From contig JAFTHU010000011.1 in assembly GCA_017457215.1 (NCBI GenBank), positions 1 to 51,398 on the forward strand: DNA of 51,398 nt. Reading direction: 5' to 3'. The notes beneath the pieces are model-generated. The model saw nothing but the letters and a program-made list of their open reading frames with translations. It searched no databases and had not been told where the DNA came from. Both the position numbers and the translations under genes were made by a program. Below, piece after piece: positions 1 to 8,644 of the stretch (positions are counted from its first letter, which is position 1; every line of letters begins with the position of its first letter). The stretch is from Clostridia bacterium. GTDB lineage: Bacteria > Bacillota > Clostridia > Christensenellales > Borkfalkiaceae.

Positions 1-2
1 AA

Positions 3-1547
3 TACGCGTCTATGGGGAAAGGTACGCAGCATTATGAAGGGGACGGCTCGATAAATAATCATTGCGGCTCGTTCTTTAGTTTCAAAGAACCAACGTCAAC
101 GGCAAACGTTTCCAATTGCGTTATCGACGTTAGTCAAGCTTCGTTTAATGCAAATGCCTCTATTAAAATTGTAGGCAGCGAATACGTTACGATTAAGAAC
201 GTATTTGTAATCGGCGGTACGGATGAATTGCGTGCAAAATCCAATGCAACGTTATCTTTCTCATCAATGCTTGAATTTGTGCAAAGTACCAATGCGCAAA
301 GCCGTTATAAGAAATTCAGCGAAGAGTTTTGGTCGCAGGAAAACGGCGTGGCTGTTTCTAATGCAGTTTACAAAGACGTTTGCGATTTGGAAGCAAGCTT
401 TACACAAACCATTGATTTCTTGGTGTCGGGTACGTCGTACAATCTTAAGCTTTCCAATCCGTACGTTTCGATTGCGTCGAATAGTGAAAAACTCAGTTTC
501 CACGCCGGCGTAGTAACGGTTGCGACGGCGGTAGAGGACGGCGAACAAGTTACCATTACGGCAACCTCCTTGTTTGATTCAAACAAGACGGCGAGTTTTA
601 ATTGCAGGTTGAAATCGGTGGATTTTGCAAGCTGTGAAGATTTGTCGAAAGATGGTACGGTATTCTACGACGTTACGCTAGACAAAGTTTACTTTGCCGA
701 GCTTAGCGAGAAAATTGAGGAAGAAATTTTGTATTTTATCAACGCGGACCGCACAGCGATTGATTACGGAAAAGTCGGCGATGAAGCAAAATCCATTATT
801 GCGGTGAGCGCAAATAAGTTTTATAAGCTGAGCTGTTTGAGTGTAACGAAAGTCCTTGAAAAGGCGGAAGATCTGCATTATATCCGTCGCGACTACACGG
901 TGTCGTCCTACGGTAACAAAGGCTGCTACGACGGCAGGCTCACGGGTACGTTCGTGATGGTTAACGACATCGATTGTACGGGTTTGACGTTAAAGGATTC
1001 GGGTAACTATTGGGAGAATTCGCGTGGTTTCGGCGGCACGTTCGACGGGCGTGGATATACGATATCGAATTTGTCGGTATCAAAGAACGGTTTGTTCGGT
1101 GCGCTTGCTTACGCGACGATTAAAGACGTAAACTTTACGGGCGTATGCTTAAAGCCCGACGATCAAGGTGCGTACGTTGCCTTGTTTGCAAGCCGTATAT
1201 TCAATACGACAATCGAAAACGTTTCTATGGAATTCGTAGAATACGTTGCAGGTACGGACGTTTATCATACGAGCGGTTTGATGGTCTATGAAACTTCGTT
1301 TGATAACGTGTTTAAGAATTTGACGATTGATATTTCTAAGGTGTCGGGCGTTGCATATCTTACGGAATCTCGCTACGACGCGGATTTGCCGTATAAATCG
1401 GAAAAGAAATCGACGTACGAAAATATTACCGTAATCGTTGCAAATATGGACGAAATTCCTCAATTTGCGTTCAAACAGGCAAATGGTGGCGAGGAAGACG
1501 TCGTGCTTTGTCCGTCTGAGATTACGTTTCAAGTAGCAATAGCGTAA
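3..1547 (+). CDS. Surface/secreted protein with GLUG-like beta-helix region (5'-partial)
   Basis: The frame is open to the left edge of the window, so the true start and any signal peptide lie outside. The first in-frame ATG, at 12, has no Shine-Dalgarno and is probably internal. Roughly residues 305-380 (counted from that ATG) hold a stretch with D-I-D-C-T-G, then G-T-F-D-G-R-G-Y-T-I, then N-G-L-F-G-A-L, then V-N-F-T-G-V. This is the pattern of GLUG-type repeats in bacterial surface proteins, which are thought to form beta-helical or adhesin folds. The same motif set recurs in the lipoprotein at 2169-5495, so the two are paralogous in this part. The rest looks like beta-rich Ig-like or parallel-helix sequence without catalytic motifs I can name. 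It sits 10 bp upstream of a lipoprotein gene and is probably co-transcribed with it. Extracellular location is inferred; the function (adhesion or glycan binding) is unknown. Confidence 0.7.
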   Translation, partial: YASMGKGTQHYEGDGSINNHCGSFFSFKEPTSTANVSNCVIDVSQASFNANASIKIVGSEYVTIKNVFVIGGTDELRAKSNATLSFSSMLEFVQSTNAQSRYKKFSEEFWSQENGVAVSNAVYKDVCDLEASFTQTIDFLVSGTSYNLKLSNPYVSIASNSEKLSFHAGVVTVATAVEDGEQVTITATSLFDSNKTASFNCRLKSVDFASCEDLSKDGTVFYDVTLDKVYFAELSEKIEEEILYFINADRTAIDYGKVGDEAKSIIAVSANKFYKLSCLSVTKVLEKAEDLHYIRRDYTVSSYGNKGCYDGRLTGTFVMVNDIDCTGLTLKDSGNYWENSRGFGGTFDGRGYTISNLSVSKNGLFGALAYATIKDVNFTGVCLKPDDQGAYVALFASRIFNTTIENVSMEFVEYVAGTDVYHTSGLMVYETSFDNVFKNLTIDISKVSGVAYLTESRYDADLPYKSEKKSTYENITVIVANMDEIPQFAFKQANGGEEDVVLCPSEITFQVAIA

Positions 1548-1557
1548 AGAGGGTACT

Positions 1558-2103
1558 ATGAAAAAGAAATTATTGATAACGGCATTGCTTGCCTTTATGA
1601 TGCTTTCAGCGGTTGCTTGCGGCAAAAGCGACGAGCAGTCTTCCGTACAATCGTCTGTAACAAGCGAATCGACTGAAATGAGCGAAAGTTCTGAAACAAG
1701 CGAAACACCCGAAATGAGTGAAACGTCTGAAACGAGTGAAACGTCTGTAACAAGCGAATCGAATGAAATGAGCGAAAGTTCTGAAACGAGCGAAACACCC
1801 GAAATGAGTGAAACGTCTGAAACGAGTGAAGAAGGCGAAAAAGAAGAAATTTATTATACGGTTACCTTTAATTCGGACGGCGGCAGCGAAGTAGCTCCTA
1901 TGAGCATTTTAGCGGGGGAGAAAGTTTCCAAACCGACTGATCCGCAAAAATCGTCGAGCTCGTCGGAGTACGAATTTCTCTATTGGGAATATAACGGCGA
2001 AGAATGGGATTTTGAGAAGAACGTCGTGACGGAAAACATTACGCTTGTGGCGAAGTGGAAGAAAGTCGCTTCGTACACGCCACCCTTCTTACCTAAAGAT
2101 TGA
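1558..2103 (+). CDS. Lipoprotein with Ser/Glu-rich stalk and one InlB-type (Listeria-Bacteroides) repeat
   Basis: The 181-residue protein begins with a Lys-rich N-terminus, a hydrophobic core and S-A-V-A-C, a permissive lipobox, so it is probably a lipid-anchored exported protein. Residues about 25-95 are a low-complexity Ser/Glu/Thr stalk made of two near-identical 30-residue units. Residues about 98-167 match the InlB B-repeat / Flg_new pattern: Y-T-V-T-F-N-S-D-G-G-S, then P-T-D-P, then a W-x(3)-G-E-E-W-D-F block, ending L-V-A-K-W. It starts at ATG 1558 with an AGAGGG Shine-Dalgarno just upstream, 10 bp after the previous gene. The design is an anchor, a spacer and one small beta-grasp-like domain. 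A cell-surface adhesive or scaffolding role is inference; no enzymatic motif is visible. The C-terminus is short and polar, without LPXTG. Confidence 0.85.
   Translation: MKKKLLITALLAFMMLSAVACGKSDEQSSVQSSVTSESTEMSESSETSETPEMSETSETSETSVTSESNEMSESSETSETPEMSETSETSEEGEKEEIYYTVTFNSDGGSEVAPMSILAGEKVSKPTDPQKSSSSSEYEFLYWEYNGEEWDFEKNVVTENITLVAKWKKVASYTPPFLPKD
1654..1830 (+). repeat. 90-bp in-frame tandem repeat (two copies)
   Basis: The unit starting TCTGTAACAAGCGAATCG at 1654 begins again at 1744, giving a 90-bp (30-residue) period with only a few substitutions. It encodes the Ser/Glu-rich stalk of the lipoprotein, itself built from shorter S-E-T-S-E-T-P-like hexads. Copy number could vary by slippage or recombination. 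Confidence 0.85.
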
Positions 2104-2168
2104 TAGTGAACTTCGGTTTTGCTGACCGTTGGCAATAAAATTGTATATATAATATAAGGAGAAAAAAA

Positions 2169-5100
2169 ATGAGCAAAAAAAGACTTATTACGTTGTTAGC
2201 TTGTCTTTCGTTGTCTTTGACGACGGTGGGAGTCTTGGCTTCTTGTGGCGGCTCGTCGAAAGGCGATCCTGGAAGTGTATCGAGTGATTCATCCAGCGTG
2301 AGCGAAGAACCTAGCACAAGCGAAGAATCTAGCACAAGCGAAGAACCTGGCGCAAGCGAAGAACCTAGTGCGAGTGAAGAGCCTAGCGCAAGCGAAGAGC
2401 CTAGCACAAGCGAAGAGCCTAGCACAAGCGAAGAACCTGGCACAAGCGAAACGCCTGGAGGCGAACATACGCACGCTTACGTTTCGCATAGCGCAGTAGC
2501 GGCGGATTGCGAAAACGGCGGTAACGAGGCGTATTTTACATGCGAAGGTTGCGACGTGATTTTTGACGCGGATAAGAACGTGATTGATGCAATTCCCACC
2601 GTTGACAAGTTGGGGCACGACTACGAATACGTGGAAGAAATTGCAGGAAATTGTAGCGTTGCAGGTACAGTTGCGCACTATACGTGTAAAAACGGCTGTG
2701 GGAAGCTCTTTGATTTAGAGTACAACGAAATTACGTCGATTGAAGGGGAATTTGATGGCACGAATCACTCTTCGGCAATGCAGTTGACAGTGCAAGCACA
2801 GCCTACCAAGACGGCGTATAAAGTAGGCGAAACGTTCGACCCTATGGGTATGTATCTTGCGTACAACTGTGCGGACTGTGAAGGCGAAATTTTGGACAAC
2901 CAATATTTGACCTACACATATGAAAACGGCGGGAATGCTTTTGCGTTTGGCGATACAAAAGTTACGGTAAACTACAACGGTCTTTCTTTGGATATTGCGG
3001 TTACCGTGGAAAAAGCGCAAGCGGCGATTAGTGGCGTGGAAGCGGTTTATGAAACGACCTGCGGCGTTGCGCCCGTAATTGAAGCGACCTCGAATTATCC
3101 CGATGAACAAATCGTGATTGCATATTTCGACGGTGAAACGGAAGTAGACGCGGCTGCATTCGTAGAAGGTAAGACCTACATAGCGAAAATATCGATAGCA
3201 GAGACGGATTCGATGCTTGGCGATGAAAAGACGGCGGAAATCACCGTAACGCATAAGTACAAATGGAAATCTGCCGATGAAGATTGGAAAAAGCTCCTTT
3301 GCGTTTGTGCTTGCGGAGATCAAAAAGACGTTTACGCGTTAGATTATCAATCTCCGTATGTTGACGCAGACAATTTAGGTATCGATCTTTCCAAGTTTGT
3401 CATCGGCGGGGAAAACGTTTCGGTGAGATCGGTAAAACAAATCGTACGTATGAACGGTGAAACCTACCGTGCGGCAAAGGATGGCGACGTAGTGGATATC
3501 GAATATACGAACGACGGTTTTGTATATTCGTTTGCGGCGGATAAGTATGAGCAGCCTTCTGGCGAATGGAAACCCTACATTTTGACGCTTGCTGTAGTTT
3601 ATGACGTTGACGGTATGGAATGTCCTATCGTAGTGGAAGCGAAATTCGTAGATAAAGTTATTAAATCGGCAGACGATTTAGCAGCGCTTGCGTATACGGG
3701 TGCGGATACCACAGAAGGTGGCGGCACGTCTAATACGGGCTATTACGTATTGGCGGACGATATCGATGCAAGCGGTGCAATTATCCCCGACAGCAAAGTG
3801 GCTTGGCAAGAAGGGATCGGTTTCCGCGGTGTATTGGAAGGCAACGGTCATACGATTAGCGGTCTTACTATTGGCGCATGGAAAAACGGTTTATTCGGTG
3901 CGCTCGGTGTAGGCTCAAAGATTCAAAATGTAAACTTTACGGGCGTTTCTATGGGCGAAGGTTCGTATATGTTCGCTTTGGTTATGAGAAAAGCGCAGCT
4001 CACGAACGTAAATATTGAGTTTAGCGTAGATACGCAAAGCGCGTTGTTCGCTGATACGATGAACGCTTGCGTATTTGATAATGTAACCGTTAAAACGTGT
4101 GTCGGTGCATACTTGTTCTGGAAGATTGACGACGCGGCATCGACGGAAATCCCTGCGGGGATTACGCGTAGCTATTATGCGCAATATACGGTAAGCTTTA
4201 ATACGGACGGGGGCAGCGCGATCGATCCCGTAGCTGTTACGGTTGGGAAGACGGTTGCGAAACCTACCGATCCCACGAAAGCTTCCGACGAGAACTACGA
4301 TTATAAGTTTGCTGGTTGGTTCTACGACGGCGCAGAATTTAACTTTGATACGGCTATTACGGCTGATATCGAGTTGGTAGCGCAATGGACGCCTACGGAA
4401 AGATTGAACGAAACGGAGTTGATTGCAACGGCAACGGAAGCGATTACGGTATTGCCCGAAAGTGTGACGATGCCTGCGGATTTCCGCTACCTTTCTGCAA
4501 TTTCTAACGCGAACGCATTGTATAGCCAACTTTCCGATAAGGGTAAAGCGCAGGTAAACAATGCGTCTAAGCTTGAAACGTTACTTGCGGCAAGCAAGGG
4601 CTATACGGCTATTTATACCCCTAATGAAAGTGGTATAAAGGCAATTCCCGCAGCTATGCATAATAACAACGCTTCGGTTGGGGTGACGGGCGCGCTTACT
4701 ACGGATGCGGCGCAAGGAACGGTTTTCGTTTCTACGGCAGGTGAAAACGGTAAGGCGGCAATTCAATTTGTCAACTTCCCCTCGGTTGTCGGATACGATA
4801 AGATTTGTTTCTATGTAAGAAGTGACGTTAGCGGTTACTTATATATGGCTGATGACACCGCAAACGACGGTTGGGGTACGAATTGGGCGAATAACAGCGG
4901 TGCAATTACGCAATATTCCATCACGAAAGACACTTGGACTTTGATAAGCTTGGACGTTTCTACCAATATTATTTCGGACGATTGGGCAATAAGCGTTTGG
5001 AATACGGACATCATTAACCAAACCTTGGAAATCGGTGCGATCGTCGGTTGTAAAACGTCGGATTTACCTGTGGTAGAAAAACCGGAAGTTGCGCTTGACT

Positions 5101-5495
5101 TTGGCGTGAAAACGGACAGCGGTGAAACCAACGAATACGGCAAGGTTTACAATATTTCCCGCGAACAGTATTATATTGACACCAACAATACAGGCACGAT
5201 GGGTACGTTGCAAGCAAATAAGCTTGCAAACGCATTGCCTGCAGGCTACGATCATTTTGAGTTCTGGGTTTACAATCCGACCGAAACGGATCAAACCTTT
5301 CACCTGGCGGGCGACGTAAGTGGTGATTGGACGGATTCCGTTGATTCCACTACGTTGGTAGCAAAGTCTTGGACGAAGGTTACGATTTCAAATGCGGATA
5401 TTCAGCTGAATGCACAAGGTCAATGGTACGTATATATTGGAAATGCAGATGCGGAAGGCTGGCAAATTTCCAGTATTTATGCAGTAAAAGCATAA
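2169..5495 (+). CDS. Large multidomain surface lipoprotein (SEEP stalk, Cys-rich modules, Ig-like, GLUG-like and InlB repeats)
   Basis: The 1108-residue protein starts at ATG 2169 with AAGGAG upstream. A signal peptide ends in V-L-A-S-C, a good lipobox. Residues about 40-95 are S-E-E-P-S-T type hexad repeats that form a stalk. Residues about 100-192 hold H-T-H-A-Y-V and two C-x(2,3)-C pairs (F-T-C-E-G-C and Y-T-C-K-N-G-C), a Cys/His module seen in other clostridial surface proteins. Residues about 198-280 look like an atypical bacterial Ig-like domain, followed by a second beta-sandwich stretch. Residues about 525-596 carry the GLUG-like motifs shared with the gene at 3-1547, and about 672-741 an InlB-type repeat like that in the previous lipoprotein. 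The C-terminal third has two beta-rich, Trp/Tyr-containing segments that resemble carbohydrate-binding modules. No catalytic motif is seen. I infer a surface glycan-binding or adhesin role. Confidence 0.85.
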   Translation: MSKKRLITLLACLSLSLTTVGVLASCGGSSKGDPGSVSSDSSSVSEEPSTSEESSTSEEPGASEEPSASEEPSASEEPSTSEEPSTSEEPGTSETPGGEHTHAYVSHSAVAADCENGGNEAYFTCEGCDVIFDADKNVIDAIPTVDKLGHDYEYVEEIAGNCSVAGTVAHYTCKNGCGKLFDLEYNEITSIEGEFDGTNHSSAMQLTVQAQPTKTAYKVGETFDPMGMYLAYNCADCEGEILDNQYLTYTYENGGNAFAFGDTKVTVNYNGLSLDIAVTVEKAQAAISGVEAVYETTCGVAPVIEATSNYPDEQIVIAYFDGETEVDAAAFVEGKTYIAKISIAETDSMLGDEKTAEITVTHKYKWKSADEDWKKLLCVCACGDQKDVYALDYQSPYVDADNLGIDLSKFVIGGENVSVRSVKQIVRMNGETYRAAKDGDVVDIEYTNDGFVYSFAADKYEQPSGEWKPYILTLAVVYDVDGMECPIVVEAKFVDKVIKSADDLAALAYTGADTTEGGGTSNTGYYVLADDIDASGAIIPDSKVAWQEGIGFRGVLEGNGHTISGLTIGAWKNGLFGALGVGSKIQNVNFTGVSMGEGSYMFALVMRKAQLTNVNIEFSVDTQSALFADTMNACVFDNVTVKTCVGAYLFWKIDDAASTEIPAGITRSYYAQYTVSFNTDGGSAIDPVAVTVGKTVAKPTDPTKASDENYDYKFAGWFYDGAEFNFDTAITADIELVAQWTPTERLNETELIATATEAITVLPESVTMPADFRYLSAISNANALYSQLSDKGKAQVNNASKLETLLAASKGYTAIYTPNESGIKAIPAAMHNNNASVGVTGALTTDAAQGTVFVSTAGENGKAAIQFVNFPSVVGYDKICFYVRSDVSGYLYMADDTANDGWGTNWANNSGAITQYSITKDTWTLISLDVSTNIISDDWAISVWNTDIINQTLEIGAIVGCKTSDLPVVEKPEVALDFGVKTDSGETNEYGKVYNISREQYYIDTNNTGTMGTLQANKLANALPAGYDHFEFWVYNPTETDQTFHLAGDVSGDWTDSVDSTTLVAKSWTKVTISNADIQLNAQGQWYVYIGNADAEGWQISSIYAVKA
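2305..2450 (+). repeat. 18-bp tandem repeats encoding the SEEP(S/G)(T/A) stalk
   Basis: About eight 18-bp units of the form CCTAGCACAAGCGAAGAG encode P-S-T-S-E-E hexads in the lipoprotein. They differ mainly at ACA/GCA and AGC/GGC. They are expected to be prone to copy-number change. Confidence 0.85.
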
Positions 5496-5510
5496 GAAAC
5501 GATTAGACAT

Positions 5511-5549
5511 CGGCGGCTTGGGACAATTTTTTGCCCCAAGCTATAGCCG
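5511..5549 (+). terminator. Imperfect hairpin after the surface-protein genes, possible terminator
   Basis: GCTTGGG (5516-5522) pairs with CCCAAGC (5535-5541), and outer CGGC/GCCG can extend the stem. The T-rich tract that follows is weak (GTGCTTTTC), so termination is only plausible. The hairpin separates the surface-protein genes from the glycoside hydrolase genes. Confidence 0.35.
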
Positions 5550-5589
5550 TGCTTTTCAAAACGGAAAAAGAGAATAGGAAAAAAGAAAA

Positions 5590-8500
5590 ATGATAACGCC
5601 AAACGTAGAAGAAAGATTAGAAACGGTTGTTGAGCTGTTAAAAAAATGGCGTATAAGTAAGCAGGAATTTTTACCTGTATTGTATACGGATAATGTTTAC
5701 GATAAGCAGACCATTCCCGTCGGATATGACGGCTGGCAGACGTTTGCCGCGCCGTATACGGTTTATGAAAAAGAAAAATATTATTGGTTTAAAGCTTCTT
5801 TTGAAATAAACAGAGAATACCCTCAACAAAAAGCATACTTCTGTTTGGATACGCATATCGTTGGGGTGGCTTCTACAATTCGTCCGCAAGGATTGCTGTA
5901 TTTAAACGGAGAACTTGTGCAAGGTATCGATATCAATCACGGAGACGTTTTGCTTGAAGACGGTAAGTATGAGATGTATTTGCTGTTTTACACGCATACG
6001 TTTGATAGATATTTGCCGTTAGACTTTTCGTTAAAATACGTGGACGAGCGTATTGACGGACTGTATTATGACTTACTTATTCCATTGCAGGCTGTTAAGC
6101 TCCTTGCAAAAAGCAGTAACGAATACGTTGCATCGGCAAGCCTTTTGGAAAAGGCGCTCAATCGTTTGGATGTGAGAGAGGTCTATTCCGACGATTTTTA
6201 TGCGTCCGTGGAAGAGGTTAGGAACTTCTTGAAAAGAGAATATTACGGTGGTGTTTGCGGCAGCAAGCAAACCGTTGCCTGTATCGGGCATACTCATATC
6301 GACGTCGCTTGGATGTGGGATTTAGAACAAACGAAGCAAAAGGTGGAAAGAAGCTTTTCCACTGTATTAAAGCTGATGGATGAGTATCCCGAATACAAGT
6401 TCTTTTCTTCGCAACCGCAACTGTTCGATTTTTTAAAGGAACGTAATCCCGAGCTGTACGGCAGAGTCAAGGAAAAGATACTCGAAGGCAGATGGGAAGT
6501 AGACGGTGGAATGTGGTTGGAGGCGGATTGCAATTTGACAAGCGGCGAAAGTCTTGTTCGTCAAATTACGTATGGAAAGCGTTTTTTTAAAGAGGAATTC
6601 GGAAAGGAATGTGAAACCGTATGGTTGCCTGACGTTTTCGGGTATTCGGCATCCTTGCCGCAAATTATGCAAAAAAGCGGTTTAAAAAATTTTGTTACGG
6701 CGAAAATCGGTTGGAATGATACCAACCGCATGCCTTACGATGCGTTCATGTGGCGTGGTATTGACGGAAGTGAGATTTTTGCATATTTCTTGTCTACCTG
6801 CGAATGTGATCCGAGAAACGGTATATACGATCACACGTATACGACCTATACGGCGCCGATTACGCCTATGTACGTTTTGGGTACATGGAATCGTTTTCAG
6901 CAAAAGGACTTTTCCGATACCGTCATTATGAGTTACGGTTGGGGCGATGGTGGCGGCGGTCCAACTCGCGAGGATATTGAATTTGAAAGAAGATTGCAGG
7001 GCGGCTTACCTGGGATACCGAAAACCAAGATAGAAACCTTGGAAAATTCCTTGCGTACAATCAGAGAAAATTACGAAAAGAACGCCGAAGAGCTTCAAAG
7101 AAAGCCTGTTTGGAACGGCGAACTGTATTTTGAATATCACCGCGGCACGTTATCTAGCGTACCGCAAGTAAAAATGAACAACCGCAAGGGAGAATTCGCC
7201 CTTATGAACGCCGAGCTTTTCGGGGTTTTGGGAAGTCTGTTATGCAATAAAAAATATCCTGAAGCATTGCTTAGAAAAAACTGGAAATTATTATTGCTCA
7301 ATCAGTTCCATGATATTTTACCTGGTTCGTCTATTGGCGACGTATACAAGGACAGTAACGCGCAGTTTGAAGAGATTTTTGCTGATACAGACTGTGTGAT
7401 AGACTGCGTGTTGGAGACGGTGGCTTCACAAGTAAAAACCGACGGGGGCTTGTTGGTTTTTAATCCTAACGGTTTTATGGCAGATGGAACGGTTACCGTA
7501 AATGGGAATACGTATATCGCAAAAGATATTCCTGCTTTTGGATATAAAGTCGTGCAAAAGGAAAATGCAGATAGCAACGTGAAGGTATCGGCTAACACGC
7601 TGGAAAACAGTTATTATAAATTGACGTTTGATAAGTCGGGCGCAATTTGCTCTTTAATAGATAAACGTGTGGGGAGAGAGCTTGTAAAAAGTGGCCGTCT
7701 GCTCAATCAAATGGTTGTATTCCAAGATACTCCGTATCAATATGACAATTGGGAAATGACTCCTTATCATAAACAAAACAAGTGGCTTTTAGATGCGGAA
7801 GCGGAATTTCAGACCCTTTTAGAAGGGGATAGGGCAGGCTTTGCCATCAAAAAACGGTACGGAAATTCCGTTATTACACAAAAAGTTTATTTATACGAGG
7901 ACGGCATCGATCGTATCGATTTTGTAACGGACGTAGACTGGAAGGAGAAAAATCAGCTATTGAAAACGGTTTTTCCGTTTGACGTGATGGCGGATAAGGC
8001 GAGCTACGACATACAATTCGGGCACGTGGAACGCGCTATGCACGACAATACGAGCTGGGATTCGGCGAGATTTGAATCTGCCGCACAAAAATGGGTGGAT
8101 GTTTCTGAAAACGATTACGGTGTTGCTCTTTTAAACGACGGGAAATACGGTTTTGGCGTAGACAATGGGGAGTTGTCAATGACAATATTGAAATCGGGTA
8201 GCTTTCCGTTTGATGGGGCAAGCGATATTGTGCCTACGTTCGTTTATTCTCTTTTACCGCACAAAGCTCGCGCATGCGACGGCGGAGTTGTGGAAAAGTC
8301 GTATGTTTTAAACAGACCTTTCTTTGTGAAGGAGTTGCAGAAAAATGAAAACGGACGATTACCCACCGAATGGTCTTTGTTACATTGCGAAACAAAAGGG
8401 GTAATGATTGAAACGGTGAAACGCTCAGAATCGGGTGATGGAATCGTGATACGTATGTATGAGGCGTATAAAGAACGTAAAACGGTCAAGTTGTCCGTTC

Positions 8501-8628
8501 CAAACCTTAAAGAAGCCGTTTTATGCGATTTGAACGAAACGGAAACGAAAAAATTGCAAGTTGACGGCAATACGGTTACGTTTGATATCAAGCCTTTTGA
8601 AATTATGACAATTAAGGTTATTTTATAA
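5590..8628 (+). CDS. Alpha-mannosidase, glycoside hydrolase family 38 (long form)
   Basis: GH38 enzymes are zinc-dependent retaining alpha-mannosidases. This 1012-residue protein has the usual length for the bacterial long form, with an N-terminal beta domain of about 225 residues before the catalytic barrel. The barrel opens with G-H-T-H-I-D-V-A-W, in which His236 and Asp238 fit the zinc ligands. Asp348 in W-L-P-D-V-F-G-Y-S fits the catalytic nucleophile. A G-W-G-D-G-G-G-G-P segment further on is also typical. A large C-terminal beta-sandwich region follows. There is no signal peptide, so it should act in the cytoplasm on imported manno-oligosaccharides or N-glycan fragments. The start at 5590 has an AGGA Shine-Dalgarno. 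It heads a same-strand cluster with a putative glycosidase (16 bp downstream) and a GH112 phosphorylase. A second, shorter GH38 gene lies at 33730. Linkage specificity cannot be read from the sequence. Confidence 0.93.
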   Translation: MITPNVEERLETVVELLKKWRISKQEFLPVLYTDNVYDKQTIPVGYDGWQTFAAPYTVYEKEKYYWFKASFEINREYPQQKAYFCLDTHIVGVASTIRPQGLLYLNGELVQGIDINHGDVLLEDGKYEMYLLFYTHTFDRYLPLDFSLKYVDERIDGLYYDLLIPLQAVKLLAKSSNEYVASASLLEKALNRLDVREVYSDDFYASVEEVRNFLKREYYGGVCGSKQTVACIGHTHIDVAWMWDLEQTKQKVERSFSTVLKLMDEYPEYKFFSSQPQLFDFLKERNPELYGRVKEKILEGRWEVDGGMWLEADCNLTSGESLVRQITYGKRFFKEEFGKECETVWLPDVFGYSASLPQIMQKSGLKNFVTAKIGWNDTNRMPYDAFMWRGIDGSEIFAYFLSTCECDPRNGIYDHTYTTYTAPITPMYVLGTWNRFQQKDFSDTVIMSYGWGDGGGGPTREDIEFERRLQGGLPGIPKTKIETLENSLRTIRENYEKNAEELQRKPVWNGELYFEYHRGTLSSVPQVKMNNRKGEFALMNAELFGVLGSLLCNKKYPEALLRKNWKLLLLNQFHDILPGSSIGDVYKDSNAQFEEIFADTDCVIDCVLETVASQVKTDGGLLVFNPNGFMADGTVTVNGNTYIAKDIPAFGYKVVQKENADSNVKVSANTLENSYYKLTFDKSGAICSLIDKRVGRELVKSGRLLNQMVVFQDTPYQYDNWEMTPYHKQNKWLLDAEAEFQTLLEGDRAGFAIKKRYGNSVITQKVYLYEDGIDRIDFVTDVDWKEKNQLLKTVFPFDVMADKASYDIQFGHVERAMHDNTSWDSARFESAAQKWVDVSENDYGVALLNDGKYGFGVDNGELSMTILKSGSFPFDGASDIVPTFVYSLLPHKARACDGGVVEKSYVLNRPFFVKELQKNENGRLPTEWSLLHCETKGVMIETVKRSESGDGIVIRMYEAYKERKTVKLSVPNLKEAVLCDLNETETKKLQVDGNTVTFDIKPFEIMTIKVIL

Positions 8629-8644
8629 AACGCAAGGTTTTAAT

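Noticed and set aside
1654-2450. Regular short repeats that could be taken for a CRISPR array
   Set aside because: The repeats are in frame, have no unique spacers and encode Ser/Glu stalks of lipoproteins. No cas genes are present and no CRISPR was seen in the window.
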